Assembly (NCBI RefSeq): GCF_003014735.1
Contig: NZ_PYAX01000006.1
Span: forward strand, 186,001-250,000
Source of the DNA: Saccharothrix carnea
Lineage (GTDB): Bacteria; Actinomycetota; Actinomycetes; Mycobacteriales; Pseudonocardiaceae
Length of the DNA: 64,000 nt
Direction: 5' to 3'
The notes under the pieces were generated by a model. That model was given only the letters and a program-made list of their open reading frames with translations, was not told where the DNA came from and did not search any database. Positions 35,506 to 44,560 of this stretch are shown here, piece by piece; position 1 is the stretch's first letter; the number at the start of each line of letters is the position of its first letter. Both the position numbers and the translations under genes were made by a program.

Positions 35506-36854
35506 GCAACGACGGTCGCGTCATCGCCGAGCGCTACCGCTTCCTGGACCGGATCGGCAGCGGGGCGATGGGCGTCGTGTGGCGCGCCCAGGACGAGCGC
35601 CTGGGCCGCGTCGTGGCGATCAAGCAGCTGCTGCTGGCGCCGAGCCTGGACGAGCGCGAGCAGGACGAGGCGATCCAGCGCGCCATGCGCGAGGGCCGCA
35701 TCGCCGCCAAGCTGCACCACCCCAACGCCATCGCCGTCTACGACGTGGTGGAGGAGAACGGCGCTCCGTGCCTGGTCATGGAGTACCTGCCGTCCTACAG
35801 CCTGGCCGACACGATGGCCGAGCACGGCCCGCTGGACCCCATCGAGGTGGCCCAGATCGGCATGCAGGCCGCCGCCGCGCTGGCCGCCGCGCACGCCGCC
35901 GGGATCGTGCACCGGGACGTCAAGCCCGGCAACGTGCTGCTGGCCGACAACGGCCTGGTCAAGATCACCGACTTCGGCATCTCCCGGGCCAGCGACGACG
36001 TCACGGTCACCAAGACCGGCCTGATCGCGGGCACCCCCGCCTACCTGGCGCCGGAGATCGCGCGCGGCCAGGACCCGACGCCCGCCTCGGACGTGTTCTC
36101 GCTCGGCTCGACGCTGTACGCGGCGTCGGAGGGCGAGCCGCCGTTCGGGCTGTCCGAGAACACCCTGGGCGTGCTGCACGCCGTGGCGGCGGGCCGGATC
36201 AACCCGCCGCAGGTCGACCACCCGTTGACCGACGTGCTGCTGCGGCTGCTCAACTACGACCCGGCCGACCGGCCGACCATGGCGCAGGCCCGCGACATGC
36301 TCAGCGCGGTCGCGCACGGCCGCAACCCCAGCCTGACCGGCCTGCTGCCGGCCAGCTCGCCGGGGTTCGCGCCGGTGCCCGCGGGCGCCACGGCCGTCCT
36401 GGACGCCGACCGCACCCGCGTGGTGCGGCCCGGCCCGCGGTCGACGGGCGGCGCCACGCCGGTCGTCGCGCCGCCGCCACCGCAGCGCAACGACAACCGG
36501 CCGCTGGTGATCACCGCGGTCGTGCTGGCCGCCATCCTGCTGCTCGGGTTCCTGGCGGTGGCCCTGGACTGGTTCGAGAAGGACGCGGTCACGCCGCCGG
36601 CGGGCGGGTCGAGCTCGGCTTCGGCCACGCCGACCACCACGACGACCACGCCCCCGCCGACCACCACCGTCGAGACGCAGACGGTCACCGTCGAGCCGAC
36701 GACGACCACCACGACGCCGCCGCCCACGACCACGACGACCACCACGACGCCGCCGCCGCCCACGACTACCACTACCACGACTACCACGACGACGACCACC
36801 ACGACCACCACTGGGGCCTCGACACCCCCCACGGTGGGCCCGGGGGGTTCGTGA
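35502..36854 (+). CDS. Membrane serine/threonine protein kinase (PknB type), Thr/Pro stalk
   Basis: A 450-aa Hanks-type kinase. Domain at residues ~11-265: glycine loop RIGSGAMGVVW, catalytic Lys in VVAIKQLLL, HRDVKPGN, DFG (ITDFGIS), and activation loop TKTGLIAGTPAYLAPE. A Pro-rich juxtamembrane part precedes the transmembrane helix (~333-352). The extracellular end is almost pure Thr/Pro (~95 residues) with no PASTA or NTF2-like domain, unlike the next kinase. Translation is probably coupled to the 18-codon ORF. Confidence 0.93.
   Translation: MSNDGRVIAERYRFLDRIGSGAMGVVWRAQDERLGRVVAIKQLLLAPSLDEREQDEAIQRAMREGRIAAKLHHPNAIAVYDVVEENGAPCLVMEYLPSYSLADTMAEHGPLDPIEVAQIGMQAAAALAAAHAAGIVHRDVKPGNVLLADNGLVKITDFGISRASDDVTVTKTGLIAGTPAYLAPEIARGQDPTPASDVFSLGSTLYAASEGEPPFGLSENTLGVLHAVAAGRINPPQVDHPLTDVLLRLLNYDPADRPTMAQARDMLSAVAHGRNPSLTGLLPASSPGFAPVPAGATAVLDADRTRVVRPGPRSTGGATPVVAPPPPQRNDNRPLVITAVVLAAILLLGFLAVALDWFEKDAVTPPAGGSSSASATPTTTTTTPPPTTTVETQTVTVEPTTTTTTPPPTTTTTTTTPPPPTTTTTTTTTTTTTTTTTGASTPPTVGPGGS
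36630..36815 (+). repeat. ACC/ACG microsatellite in the kinase stalk
   Basis: A nearly continuous ACN triplet array, broken by CCG/CCC codons, encodes Thr runs of up to 17 residues. The tract is prone to length change. Confidence 0.8.
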
Positions 36855-36881
36855 ACCTCGTAAGGTGGTGCCGAACCCGTT

Positions 36882-36894
36882 CGGGTGACGCAAC
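36882..36894 (+). promoter_or_regulatory. Shared upstream motif CGGGTGACGCAAC, copy 2
   Basis: Identical to the 13-mer at 32143-32155. It is embedded in CGAACCCGTTCGGGTGACG, which includes the dyad CGAAC-CC-GTTCG, 69 nt before the second kinase start. Confidence 0.4.
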
Positions 36895-36962
36895 GTTCTT
36901 GTCCTAGTGGCGTCTTGTCGTTCGCCACTGAATGAAGCCCTAGCAGCTACTGGGAGCACGCC

Positions 36963-38576
36963 GTGAGCGACGATGGCCGCCTGGTTGCCGGCCGCTACCG
37001 ACTTGGCCGGCGGATCGGCAGCGGTGCGATGGGCATCGTCTGGGAAGCGCACGACGAGCGCCTGCACCGCACGGTCGCGGTCAAGCAGCTGCTGCTCCAG
37101 CCCGGCTTGGCCGAGTCCGACACGGACGAGGCGAAGCGCCGCGCCATGCGCGAGGGCCGGATCGCGGCCCGCCTGCAGCACCCGCACGCGATCGCGGTGT
37201 ACGACGTGGCGGAGGACGACGGCCAGCCGTGGCTGGTGATGGAGTACCTGCCGTCCAAGAGCCTGTCCACGGCCCTGTCCGAACGCGGCACGCTGCCGCC
37301 GCGCGACGTGGCGTCGATCGGCTCGCAGGTCGCCTCCGCGCTCGCCGCCGCGCACAACGCGGGCATCGTGCACCGCGACATCAAGCCGGGCAACATCCTG
37401 CTCGGCAACGACGGCACGGTGAAGATCACCGACTTCGGCATCTCCCGGGCCACCGGCGACGTCACGGTCACCGCGACCGGGATGCTCGCGGGCACGCCCG
37501 CCTACCTCGCGCCCGAGGTGGCCAAGGGCTACGACCCCGGCCCGCCCTCGGACGTGTTCTCGCTGGGCTCGACGCTGTACGCGGCGATCGAGGGCGCGCC
37601 GCCGTTCGGCCTGAACGAGAACACCATCGCGCTGCTGCACCAGGTCGCGTCGGGCAAGGTGGTGCCGCCGAAGCAGGCCGGTCCGCTGACCGCGCTGCTG
37701 ATGCGCCTGCTGCGCGCCGAGCCGGAGGACCGGCCGACCATGGCCGAGGCCCGCGAGGCGCTGGCCGCGGTGGCGGCGGGCCGGGCCGCGCCGGAGTTCC
37801 CGGTGGCGCTGCCGCAGAGCCACCCGCCGTCGTGGCAGGGCGCGCCCGTGCAGGCCCAGCAGACCCGGGCGCTGACCCCGGCCGCCCAGCACAGCCCGCC
37901 GGCCACGCCGAACAACCCGCCGCACGCCGCGACCAGGGTGGCGCCCGCGCCGACCCCGCCGCCCGCGCCGCAGCGGCAGCCGAGCCACAACCCGCCTCCC
38001 GCCCGCCCGGTCGGCGCGTCGAGACCGGCCGGCGGTCCGATGAAGAGCAAGCGGTCGACGGTGTTCACCGCGCTCGCCATCGCGGGCGCGGCCGTCGTGG
38101 GCATCCTGCTGGCGAGCGTGCTGTCCAGCGGTGAGGACCCGGCGGACAACCAGGCCGGCGGCTCCACCACGTCGACCACCGCGGTGGAAGCGGGCGGCGA
38201 GGCGTCGGTGACGCCGTCGAAGAAGCCGTCCACGCCGACGGTCAAGATCACCACGGAGCCCTCGGCCGAGCAGCAGGAGCAGGCGGTCCGCGACTACTTC
38301 GGCCTGCTGCCGGACCACGTGGACGAGGGCTACGGCCGGCTGACCGCCAAGATGCAGGCGGCGACCGGTGGCCCGGGCGGCTACCAGGGCACGTGGAACC
38401 AGGTGAAGTCGATCGAGCTCAAGGGCGTGCGGATGAACTCGCCGTACGCGTACGAGGTCGACATCGCCTACCACATGAAGGACAGCTCGATCAGCACCGA
38501 GCGCAAGCTGATCATCCTGAAGTGGGAGAACCAGGGCATCTACATCGACGGCGAGCAGAAGCTCGGCCAGCCGTAG
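36963..38576 (+). CDS. Membrane serine/threonine protein kinase with NTF2-like receptor domain
   Basis: A 537-aa protein. Kinase domain residues ~11-270 (RIGSGAMGIVW, VAVKQLLL, HRDIKPGN, ITDFGIS, GTPAYLAPE), about 70% similar by eye to the upstream kinase, followed by a Pro/Gln-rich cytosolic linker. The transmembrane helix is at ~365-388, and a ~100-residue extracellular domain follows (VRDYFGLLPDHVDEGYGRL through WENQGIYIDGEQKL). GTG start with GGGAG 6 nt upstream. Together with its neighbours it forms a recently duplicated receptor-kinase group. Confidence 0.93.
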   Translation: MSDDGRLVAGRYRLGRRIGSGAMGIVWEAHDERLHRTVAVKQLLLQPGLAESDTDEAKRRAMREGRIAARLQHPHAIAVYDVAEDDGQPWLVMEYLPSKSLSTALSERGTLPPRDVASIGSQVASALAAAHNAGIVHRDIKPGNILLGNDGTVKITDFGISRATGDVTVTATGMLAGTPAYLAPEVAKGYDPGPPSDVFSLGSTLYAAIEGAPPFGLNENTIALLHQVASGKVVPPKQAGPLTALLMRLLRAEPEDRPTMAEAREALAAVAAGRAAPEFPVALPQSHPPSWQGAPVQAQQTRALTPAAQHSPPATPNNPPHAATRVAPAPTPPPAPQRQPSHNPPPARPVGASRPAGGPMKSKRSTVFTALAIAGAAVVGILLASVLSSGEDPADNQAGGSTTSTTAVEAGGEASVTPSKKPSTPTVKITTEPSAEQQEQAVRDYFGLLPDHVDEGYGRLTAKMQAATGGPGGYQGTWNQVKSIELKGVRMNSPYAYEVDIAYHMKDSSISTERKLIILKWENQGIYIDGEQKLGQP

Positions 38577-38593
38577 TTCGGCCGGGCCGCTGG

Positions 38594-39487
38594 TCAGCCG
38601 GCCGACGCCTTCAGCGCCTCCAGCAGGCTGGTCACCGCCGGTGAGCCCGCGCCGTCCTCGCGGATCGCGGCGCAGATCGTCCTGGTCGGCTCCGGGTGGC
38701 GCAGCTTGCGGACCACCACGCCGGGGTGCACGACGCCGAGGCTGAGCTTCGGCACGATGGTCACCCCGAGCCCGGCCGCGACGAAGCCCTGCGCGGTTGG
38801 GTAGTCGTCGGCCTCCACCACGATGTTGGGCGCGAACCCGGCGCCCGCGCAGGCGTTGAGCACGATGTCGCGGCACGGCCCGGGCGGCGCCACGGCGTCC
38901 ACCCACTGCTCCTCGGCGAGGTCGGCGAGGTCGAGCACGCGCTTGCGGGTCAGCTCGTGGCCGCGCCGCAGCACGGCCAGGTAGGGGTCGTCCAGCAGGT
39001 GCACGAGGTGCACGCCGCGCGGTGGTTCGCTGCCCCGGTGGTGCACGACGATGGCCACGTCGGCGCGACCGGCCTCGACCTCGACCATCGGGTCGTCCGG
39101 CTCGGTGAGCTTGAGGTCGAGTTGGACGTCGGCGTGCTTGGCCCGGAACAGGGCCACGGCCGGCGGCACGAGGGCCGCGCCCGCGGTGGCGAAGTAGCGC
39201 ACCCGCAGGCGACCGGTGCGGCCCGCGCGCAGGTCGGCCAGCGCCGCCTCCGCCTCGACCAGCCGGTCGGTGATGTGGGCGGCGTGCTCGGTGAGCAGGC
39301 GGCCCGCCACCGTGGGCCGCACGCCGCGCCCGACCCGGTCCAGCAGCGGCAGGCCCGCCTGCTTCTCCAGGGCCGAGACCTGCTGGCTGATGGCCGAGGG
39401 CGTGTACCCGAGGTTGACCGCCGCGGCGGTAATGGAGCCGGTGGTGACCACGGCCCGGAGCACCTGCATGCGTCGCACGTCCAACAT
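38594..39487 (-). CDS. LysR-family transcriptional regulator
   Basis: A 297-aa protein with the N-terminal winged helix (MQVLRAVVTTGSITAAAVNLGYTPSAISQQVSALE) and a C-terminal periplasmic-binding-like effector domain. Divergent from the DMT transporter gene; LysR regulators usually control the divergent neighbour. Effector unknown. Confidence 0.93.
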   Translation of the reverse strand: MLDVRRMQVLRAVVTTGSITAAAVNLGYTPSAISQQVSALEKQAGLPLLDRVGRGVRPTVAGRLLTEHAAHITDRLVEAEAALADLRAGRTGRLRVRYFATAGAALVPPAVALFRAKHADVQLDLKLTEPDDPMVEVEAGRADVAIVVHHRGSEPPRGVHLVHLLDDPYLAVLRRGHELTRKRVLDLADLAEEQWVDAVAPPGPCRDIVLNACAGAGFAPNIVVEADDYPTAQGFVAAGLGVTIVPKLSLGVVHPGVVVRKLRHPEPTRTICAAIREDGAGSPAVTSLLEALKASAG

Positions 39488-39569
39488 GGCACAACCGTAC
39501 AGCGGTGCTTAAGGCTCGTGCAGTTCTATTCACTTGTGCTGATACTTCGTGCTCGCGCAGAGTACGGGG

Positions 39570-40541
39570 GTGAACAAGCCTGGCACGCTGATCAGGATGG
39601 GTGTCCTGGCCCTGCTCTGGGGTTCCAGCTTCCTGTGGATCAAGATCGCACTCACCGGCCTCTCGCCGCTGCAGATCACGCTCACCCGCACCGCGCTCGG
39701 CGCGCTGGTGCTCGTCGCGCTCGTGTACTGGAGCAAGCAGCGGCTGCCGCGGGACCGGACGTCCTGGCTGCACCTGAGCTTCGCCGCCCTGTTCGGCAGC
39801 GCGGTGCCGTTCGCGCTGTTCGCGTTGGGCGAGCAGACGGTGGACTCGGGCGTGGCGGGTGTGCTGAACGCCACCACGCCGCTGTTCGCGCTGGGCATCG
39901 GGCTGGTCCTGGGCACGGACCGGCGGCGCAACCCGGCCCGGCTCGTCGGCCTGGCGCTCGGCTTCGCCGGTGTGCTGCTCATCTTCGCCCCGTGGCAGAA
40001 GGCGGGGCTGGCGAGCTGGGGCGCGCTGGCGTGCCTGGCCGCGGCGGCGTCCTACGCGGTCAGCTACGCCTACATCGGCCACAAGGTGTCCGGGCGCGGC
40101 CTGACCCCGATGCAGATCTCCTCGGCGCAGCTGGTGGCCGCGGCGGGCATGACGGCGGTCGTGGTGCCGGTGGCCGGGATGCAGCCGGTGCACCTGTCCT
40201 GGCAGCCGCTGGTGGCCGTGGCGATCCTGGGCGTGTTCGGGACGGGCGTGGCGTTCGTGCTGAACTACCGCGTCATCGAGGACGAGGGCGCGACCAACGC
40301 CACGATGGTCGGCTACCTGCTGCCCGTGGTGTCGGTGTTGCTGGGCGCGCTGTTCCTCGGCGAGGCGCTCAACCTCCGCGTCGTGCTGGGCATGGTGGTG
40401 GTGCTCGCCGGCGTCGCGCTCACCCGCAAGCAGCCCGCCACGGCGATCGTGCCGGTGCCGGAGGCCGACGAGCCGGTCGGGGAAACGGGCGCGGAGTCGG
40501 TCGGCGAGCCGGTCGGCGGCAAGGTGACTACGCTCAAGTGA
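39570..40541 (+). CDS. EamA-family (DMT) transporter
   Basis: About 323 aa, ten hydrophobic helices in two EamA repeats (first repeat begins LALLWGSSFLWIKIALTGLSP). Probably an exporter of an amino acid or metabolite under the divergent LysR regulator. GTG 39570 gives the family's normal N-terminus; a GTG at 39549 is possible. A bulged stem-loop (TGGG-A-TAAC / GTTACCCA, 40545-40564) follows the stop. Confidence 0.85.
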   Translation: MNKPGTLIRMGVLALLWGSSFLWIKIALTGLSPLQITLTRTALGALVLVALVYWSKQRLPRDRTSWLHLSFAALFGSAVPFALFALGEQTVDSGVAGVLNATTPLFALGIGLVLGTDRRRNPARLVGLALGFAGVLLIFAPWQKAGLASWGALACLAAAASYAVSYAYIGHKVSGRGLTPMQISSAQLVAAAGMTAVVVPVAGMQPVHLSWQPLVAVAILGVFGTGVAFVLNYRVIEDEGATNATMVGYLLPVVSVLLGALFLGEALNLRVVLGMVVVLAGVALTRKQPATAIVPVPEADEPVGETGAESVGEPVGGKVTTLK

Positions 40542-40736
40542 CCTGGGATAACGCAGTGTTACCCACCGGTACGGTGTGCTCCGCGGCCAACTGAGACAAC
40601 CGTCCTGGGCAAACGGGTGGACTTGAGACCCAGGTCTCCCCCGATCGCGTGGTGTTCACGCGATCCGCGTCCTGATTCGCCCTCTCGGACGTCTCCTCAC
40701 ATGAGAGGGACGACTCCGGAAGGGAACCCACAGGCC

Positions 40737-41147
40737 ATGAGCAACGACAGCATCACCATCACCACGACGTTCCACCTCCTCGTCCCGGGCGTGGCCCCGG
40801 CGCCGGTGGAGGCCGAACTCCACTACGAACCGGAGGACCCGTACGCCGTAGCCGTGCTGTTCCACACCGGCCAGGGCAAGGTCGAGTGGATCTTCGCCCG
40901 GGACCTGCTGGCCGATGGCCTGCTCACCTCGTCCGGCGAGGGCGACATCCTGGTCCGGCCGGCCGCCGACGACCCGGAGCGGGTCCTGGTGGAGCTGAAC
41001 GCGCCCACGGGCTTCGCGATCCTGTCCGCCGACGCGGAGGACATCGCCGAGTTCCTGGACCTCACCTACGACGTGGTGCAGCCCGGCGAGGAAGACCTGT
41101 GGATCGACTTCGACCGCGAACTGGCCAAGCTGGTCTCGACCAACTGA
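40737..41147 (+). CDS. SsgA/SsgB-family sporulation and cell-division protein
   Basis: A 136-aa protein, the normal SALP length, with family signatures: ELHYEPEDPYAVAVLFHTGQGKVEWIFARDLLADGL and GEGDILVRP. SsgB-type proteins recruit FtsZ in sporulating actinomycetes. The presence of this family supports a morphologically complex host. GGAAGGG lies ~12 nt before the ATG. Confidence 0.92.
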   Translation: MSNDSITITTTFHLLVPGVAPAPVEAELHYEPEDPYAVAVLFHTGQGKVEWIFARDLLADGLLTSSGEGDILVRPAADDPERVLVELNAPTGFAILSADAEDIAEFLDLTYDVVQPGEEDLWIDFDRELAKLVSTN

Positions 41148-41182
41148 CCGTCGCGGGCCACGCCATCGCCTAACCTGCTGGC

Positions 41183-42523
41183 GTGGCGGAGTCCGGGGGG
41201 ACGGGGACGGTTGGCGGTCGGTACGCGCTGGTCGAGCGGATCGGCAGCGGCGCCATGGGCGTCGTCTGGCGGGCGCGGGACGAGCTGCTGGACCGCGAGG
41301 TGGCGGTCAAGCGGCTCCGCTGGCCCGACCTGACGGCCGACGAGGTCGAGGTGGCCAGGGCGCGGGCCATGCGCGAGGCGCGCAACGCGGCGCGGCTGCA
41401 GCACCCCGACGCGATCTCCGTGTTCGACGTGGTGGTGGAGGACGACCGGCCCTGGCTGGTCATGGAGTACCTGCCCTCGCGCAGCCTGGCCGGGCTGCTG
41501 GCCGAGCGGGGCAGGCTGAGCCCGGACGAGGCGGCCAGGATCGGCGGTCGGGTGGCCGCCGCGCTGGCCGCGGCGCACGCGGCGGGCATCGTGCACCGGG
41601 ACGTCAAGCCGTCGAACGTGCTCATCGGGCACGACGGCACGGTCAAGCTCACCGATTTCGGCATCTCGCGGGCAGCGGGCGACGGCACGCTCACCGACAG
41701 CGGCATGATCACGGGCACCCCCGCCTACCTGGCGCCCGAGGTGGCGCGCGGCGAGCAGCCCGATCAGGCGTCGGACGTGTTCTCGTTGGGTGCGACGCTG
41801 TACGCGGTGACCGAGGGCCAGTCGCCGCACGGGGTGAGCGACAACAGCTTCGGGCTGCTGTACCGGGCCGCGGCGGGGCTGATCGAGCCGCCCACGCGCT
41901 CGGGGGCGTTGACGGGTGTGCTGAACAGGTTGCTCGCCTCGGACCCGGCTGAGCGGCCGTCAGCGGCCGAAGCGGTCGAGCTGCTGGCCGACCTCGAACC
42001 GGAGGTCACGCCCGACCGGGCGGTCGAGGACGAGCCCGGCAGGTCCGAGCCGGAGCCCGAGTCCGGTGACGTGGGAGGCACGAAGCGGAAGCGGTGGCTC
42101 GCGCCCGTCGTGGCGGCGGTCGTGCTGCTGGTCGTCGCGGGTGCGGTCGCGGTGGCCGCGCTCCAGCCGTGGACGACCCGCGAGGCGGCCCCGACGACGA
42201 CGTCCCTGGGCCTCACCGCGAGCGACGCGGCCGAACTCGTGCGCAGGCACTACGAGGCGCTGCCCGAGGACACGGCGGCGGCCTACGCGAACCTGGCCGT
42301 GCCGTTCCAGCGGCCGTTCGAGGAGTACCAGGCGTTCTGGGGCCAGTACGACGACGTGCGCGTGGAGGGCATCGTGGTCGTCGAGGTGAGCCCGGCCAGG
42401 TACGCCGTGCGGGTGGACGTGAACTTCACGCACGGGGGCGTCGCGTCGCACGGGCGCTACGAGCTCGGCGTGTGGCCAGACGGCGGCCGGTTGCAGATCT
42501 TCTCGTCCCAGCAGCTGGAGTAG
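41183..42523 (+). CDS. Membrane serine/threonine protein kinase with NTF2-like receptor domain
   Basis: A 446-aa kinase: RIGSGAMGVVW, VAVKRLRW, HRDVKPSN, LTDFGIS, activation loop TDSGMITGTPAYLAPE. Transmembrane helix ~304-326 and extracellular domain LVRRHYEALPEDTAAAYANL to the C-terminus, matching the pattern of the kinase at 36963. TAACCT sits 6 nt before the GTG, suggesting a leaderless transcript. Confidence 0.92.
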   Translation: MAESGGTGTVGGRYALVERIGSGAMGVVWRARDELLDREVAVKRLRWPDLTADEVEVARARAMREARNAARLQHPDAISVFDVVVEDDRPWLVMEYLPSRSLAGLLAERGRLSPDEAARIGGRVAAALAAAHAAGIVHRDVKPSNVLIGHDGTVKLTDFGISRAAGDGTLTDSGMITGTPAYLAPEVARGEQPDQASDVFSLGATLYAVTEGQSPHGVSDNSFGLLYRAAAGLIEPPTRSGALTGVLNRLLASDPAERPSAAEAVELLADLEPEVTPDRAVEDEPGRSEPEPESGDVGGTKRKRWLAPVVAAVVLLVVAGAVAVAALQPWTTREAAPTTTSLGLTASDAAELVRRHYEALPEDTAAAYANLAVPFQRPFEEYQAFWGQYDDVRVEGIVVVEVSPARYAVRVDVNFTHGGVASHGRYELGVWPDGGRLQIFSSQQLE

Positions 42524-42564
42524 CGCAGGGGCGGGTCAGCGGCTCCGGGCCGGGGTCGAGCCCG

Positions 42565-43215
42565 TCAGACCAGCCTGCGGTCCGAGGCCCAGCGGGACAG
42601 CTCGTACCGGTTCGACAGCTGCGTCTTGCGCAGCACGCTCGACACGTGCGTCTCGACCGTCTTCACCGAGATGAACAGCTCCGACGCGATCTCCTTGTAC
42701 GCGTAACCGCGCGCCAGCAGCCGCAGCACGTCCCGTTCCCGGGGGGTCAGCAGGTCGAGCTCCGGGTCGCTGATCGGCGCCGCGCCGGGGCGGTCGGCGA
42801 ACGCGTCCAGCACGAACCCGGCCAGCCGAGGGCTGAACACCGCGTCGCCCTCCGAGACCCGCACGACCGCGCGCACCAGCTCCTGGCTGGAGATGGTCTT
42901 CGTCACGTACCCGCGCGCACCGGCGCGGATGACCGCGATCACGTCCTCGGCCGCGTCGGACACCGACAGCGCCAGGAACACCACCTCGGGCAACGCCGTG
43001 CGGACCTGCCGCAGCACCTCCGCGCCGCCGCCATCGGGCATGTGCACGTCGAGCAGCACCACGTCCGGGTGGTGGTGCCCGATGCCCGCGACCGCCTCGC
43101 CGACCGAACCGGCCTCGCCGACGACCTCGATCTCGTCGGTGATCGAGTCCAGCTCGGCCCGCACCCCGGCGCGGAACAACGCGTGGTCGTCCACCAGGAA
43201 CACCCGAACGGTCAT
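42565..43215 (-). CDS. NarL/LuxR-type response regulator
   Basis: A 216-aa protein. The receiver has the acidic pair near VRVFLVDDHALF and the phospho-acceptor Asp in DVVLLDVHMPDG, then a LuxR-type HTH (LTPRERDVLRLLARGYAYKEIASELFISVKTVETHVSSVL). Starts inside the end of the histidine kinase gene (ATGA overlap), so the two form a two-component pair. Confidence 0.94.
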   Translation of the reverse strand: MTVRVFLVDDHALFRAGVRAELDSITDEIEVVGEAGSVGEAVAGIGHHHPDVVLLDVHMPDGGGAEVLRQVRTALPEVVFLALSVSDAAEDVIAVIRAGARGYVTKTISSQELVRAVVRVSEGDAVFSPRLAGFVLDAFADRPGAAPISDPELDLLTPRERDVLRLLARGYAYKEIASELFISVKTVETHVSSVLRKTQLSNRYELSRWASDRRLV

Positions 43216-44450
43216 GTCCTGGCCCCCGTCTCTCGCTTGTCTGCGGTTTTCCTCGGCATCATCAGCTGCACCTCCGTGCCCTCACCCAGCCGGGTGCGGA
43301 TCCGGACTTCGCCGCCGTGCCGCTCCATCCTCCCCCCGATGGAGTCCGCGAGGCCATGCCGGTCCTCCGGAACCGTGTCCGGGTCGAAGCCCTTGCCCCG
43401 GTCGCGGACGAACACGGTGACGCGTTCCGGCTCGACTTCGCCGTACACGCTGATGTCGGCCACGCCCGCGTGCTTGGCCGCGTTGACCATCGCCTCGCGG
43501 GCGGCCTGCACGAGGGCGTACAGGTTCGGGTCGAGGTGGCAGTCGCCGACCACGACCTGCTGCACGGCCAGCGCGAAGCTGTCCTCGACCTCGCCCGCGG
43601 CCTTGGCGATCGCGGCGGACACGGTGCTCGGCTCGTTGTTGTCCTCCACGACCCGCCCGTACAGCCACTCCCGCAACTGCCGCTCCTGGCCTCGGGCCAG
43701 GCGCTTGACCTCGCGCGGCTGCTCGGCCTGCTTCTGGATCAGGGCGAGCGTCTGGAGCACGGAGTCGTGCAGGTGGGCGGCGATCTCGGCGCGTTCCTCG
43801 GTGCGGATGCGGACCCGGCGCTCCTCGCCCAGGTCGTTGATCAGCTTGATCCACAGCGGCACGGTGAGCACCGCCACACCACCGAGGGTCGCGACCACGG
43901 CCAGCAGCGCGAAGCGGAGCTGGTCGATGCCGTAGCTGTTGACCAGCAGGACGCCGATGCCGATGGCGACCAGCGCCACGCCCGCGGCCACGCGCACGAT
44001 CGTGCTGCGGCCCGTGCCGAGGATCCCGGACTTCGCGCCGGCCCGCCAACGGCGGCGCTGCGCCTCGTCGGCCTCGCGCCACACCACTGCCGCGCCGACG
44101 AGCGCGACCGCGAGCGGCCCGGCGATCCAGCCGCTGACCGGGCCGGAGAACAGACCGGCCAGCACGGCCGCGGCGATGCCCAGGGCGACCAGGCCGAGCG
44201 CCTGCTGGCGTTCCCTCGGGTTGGCGGAGTCCTCCTCCGGCTCGCCGGCCGCGCGTTGCGGCACGAACAGCCACAGCAGGCCGTACGCGATCACGCCGAC
44301 GCCGTTGAGCGCGGTCAGCGCGGCGAACGCCGCCCGCACCCAGAACACCTCGATGCCGAGGTGGTCGGCGACACCGCCGGCCACGCCCGCGACCACCCGG
44401 CCGGTCCGCCTGCGGCGCACCGGCTCGACGGCCTTCGTCTCCACACTCAC
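43212..44450 (-). CDS. PspC-domain sensor histidine kinase
   Basis: A 412-aa protein. The N-terminal PspC domain (residues ~12-70: RRTGRVVAGVAGGVADHLGIEVFWVR) is followed by about four more transmembrane helices, the HisKA_3 dimer/phosphoacceptor segment (ERAEIAAHLHDSVLQTLALIQKQ, His about residue 227), and an HATPase domain (AAREAMVNAAKHAG, DRGKGFDPD). It likely senses envelope stress. Divergent from a second PspC gene at 44561. Confidence 0.93.
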   Translation of the reverse strand: MSVETKAVEPVRRRRTGRVVAGVAGGVADHLGIEVFWVRAAFAALTALNGVGVIAYGLLWLFVPQRAAGEPEEDSANPRERQQALGLVALGIAAAVLAGLFSGPVSGWIAGPLAVALVGAAVVWREADEAQRRRWRAGAKSGILGTGRSTIVRVAAGVALVAIGIGVLLVNSYGIDQLRFALLAVVATLGGVAVLTVPLWIKLINDLGEERRVRIRTEERAEIAAHLHDSVLQTLALIQKQAEQPREVKRLARGQERQLREWLYGRVVEDNNEPSTVSAAIAKAAGEVEDSFALAVQQVVVGDCHLDPNLYALVQAAREAMVNAAKHAGVADISVYGEVEPERVTVFVRDRGKGFDPDTVPEDRHGLADSIGGRMERHGGEVRIRTRLGEGTEVQLMMPRKTADKRETGART

Positions 44451-44560
44451 CCTTTGATGGTCACACGCGGGTCGGGGCCGGTCATCAGGGTTCCACCCGA
44501 TGCGCGGTTCAGGGTGGGTCCCGGATGTGCGGGCGAGTCGCGTTGAGCAAGCTTGTCGTC

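Noticed and set aside
35292-40193. A 1,633-codon open frame on the minus strand opposite the kinases and LysR region
   Set aside because: Arg/Gly/Ala-biased shadow of two kinase genes and a transporter; no domain, and it spans genes on both strands.
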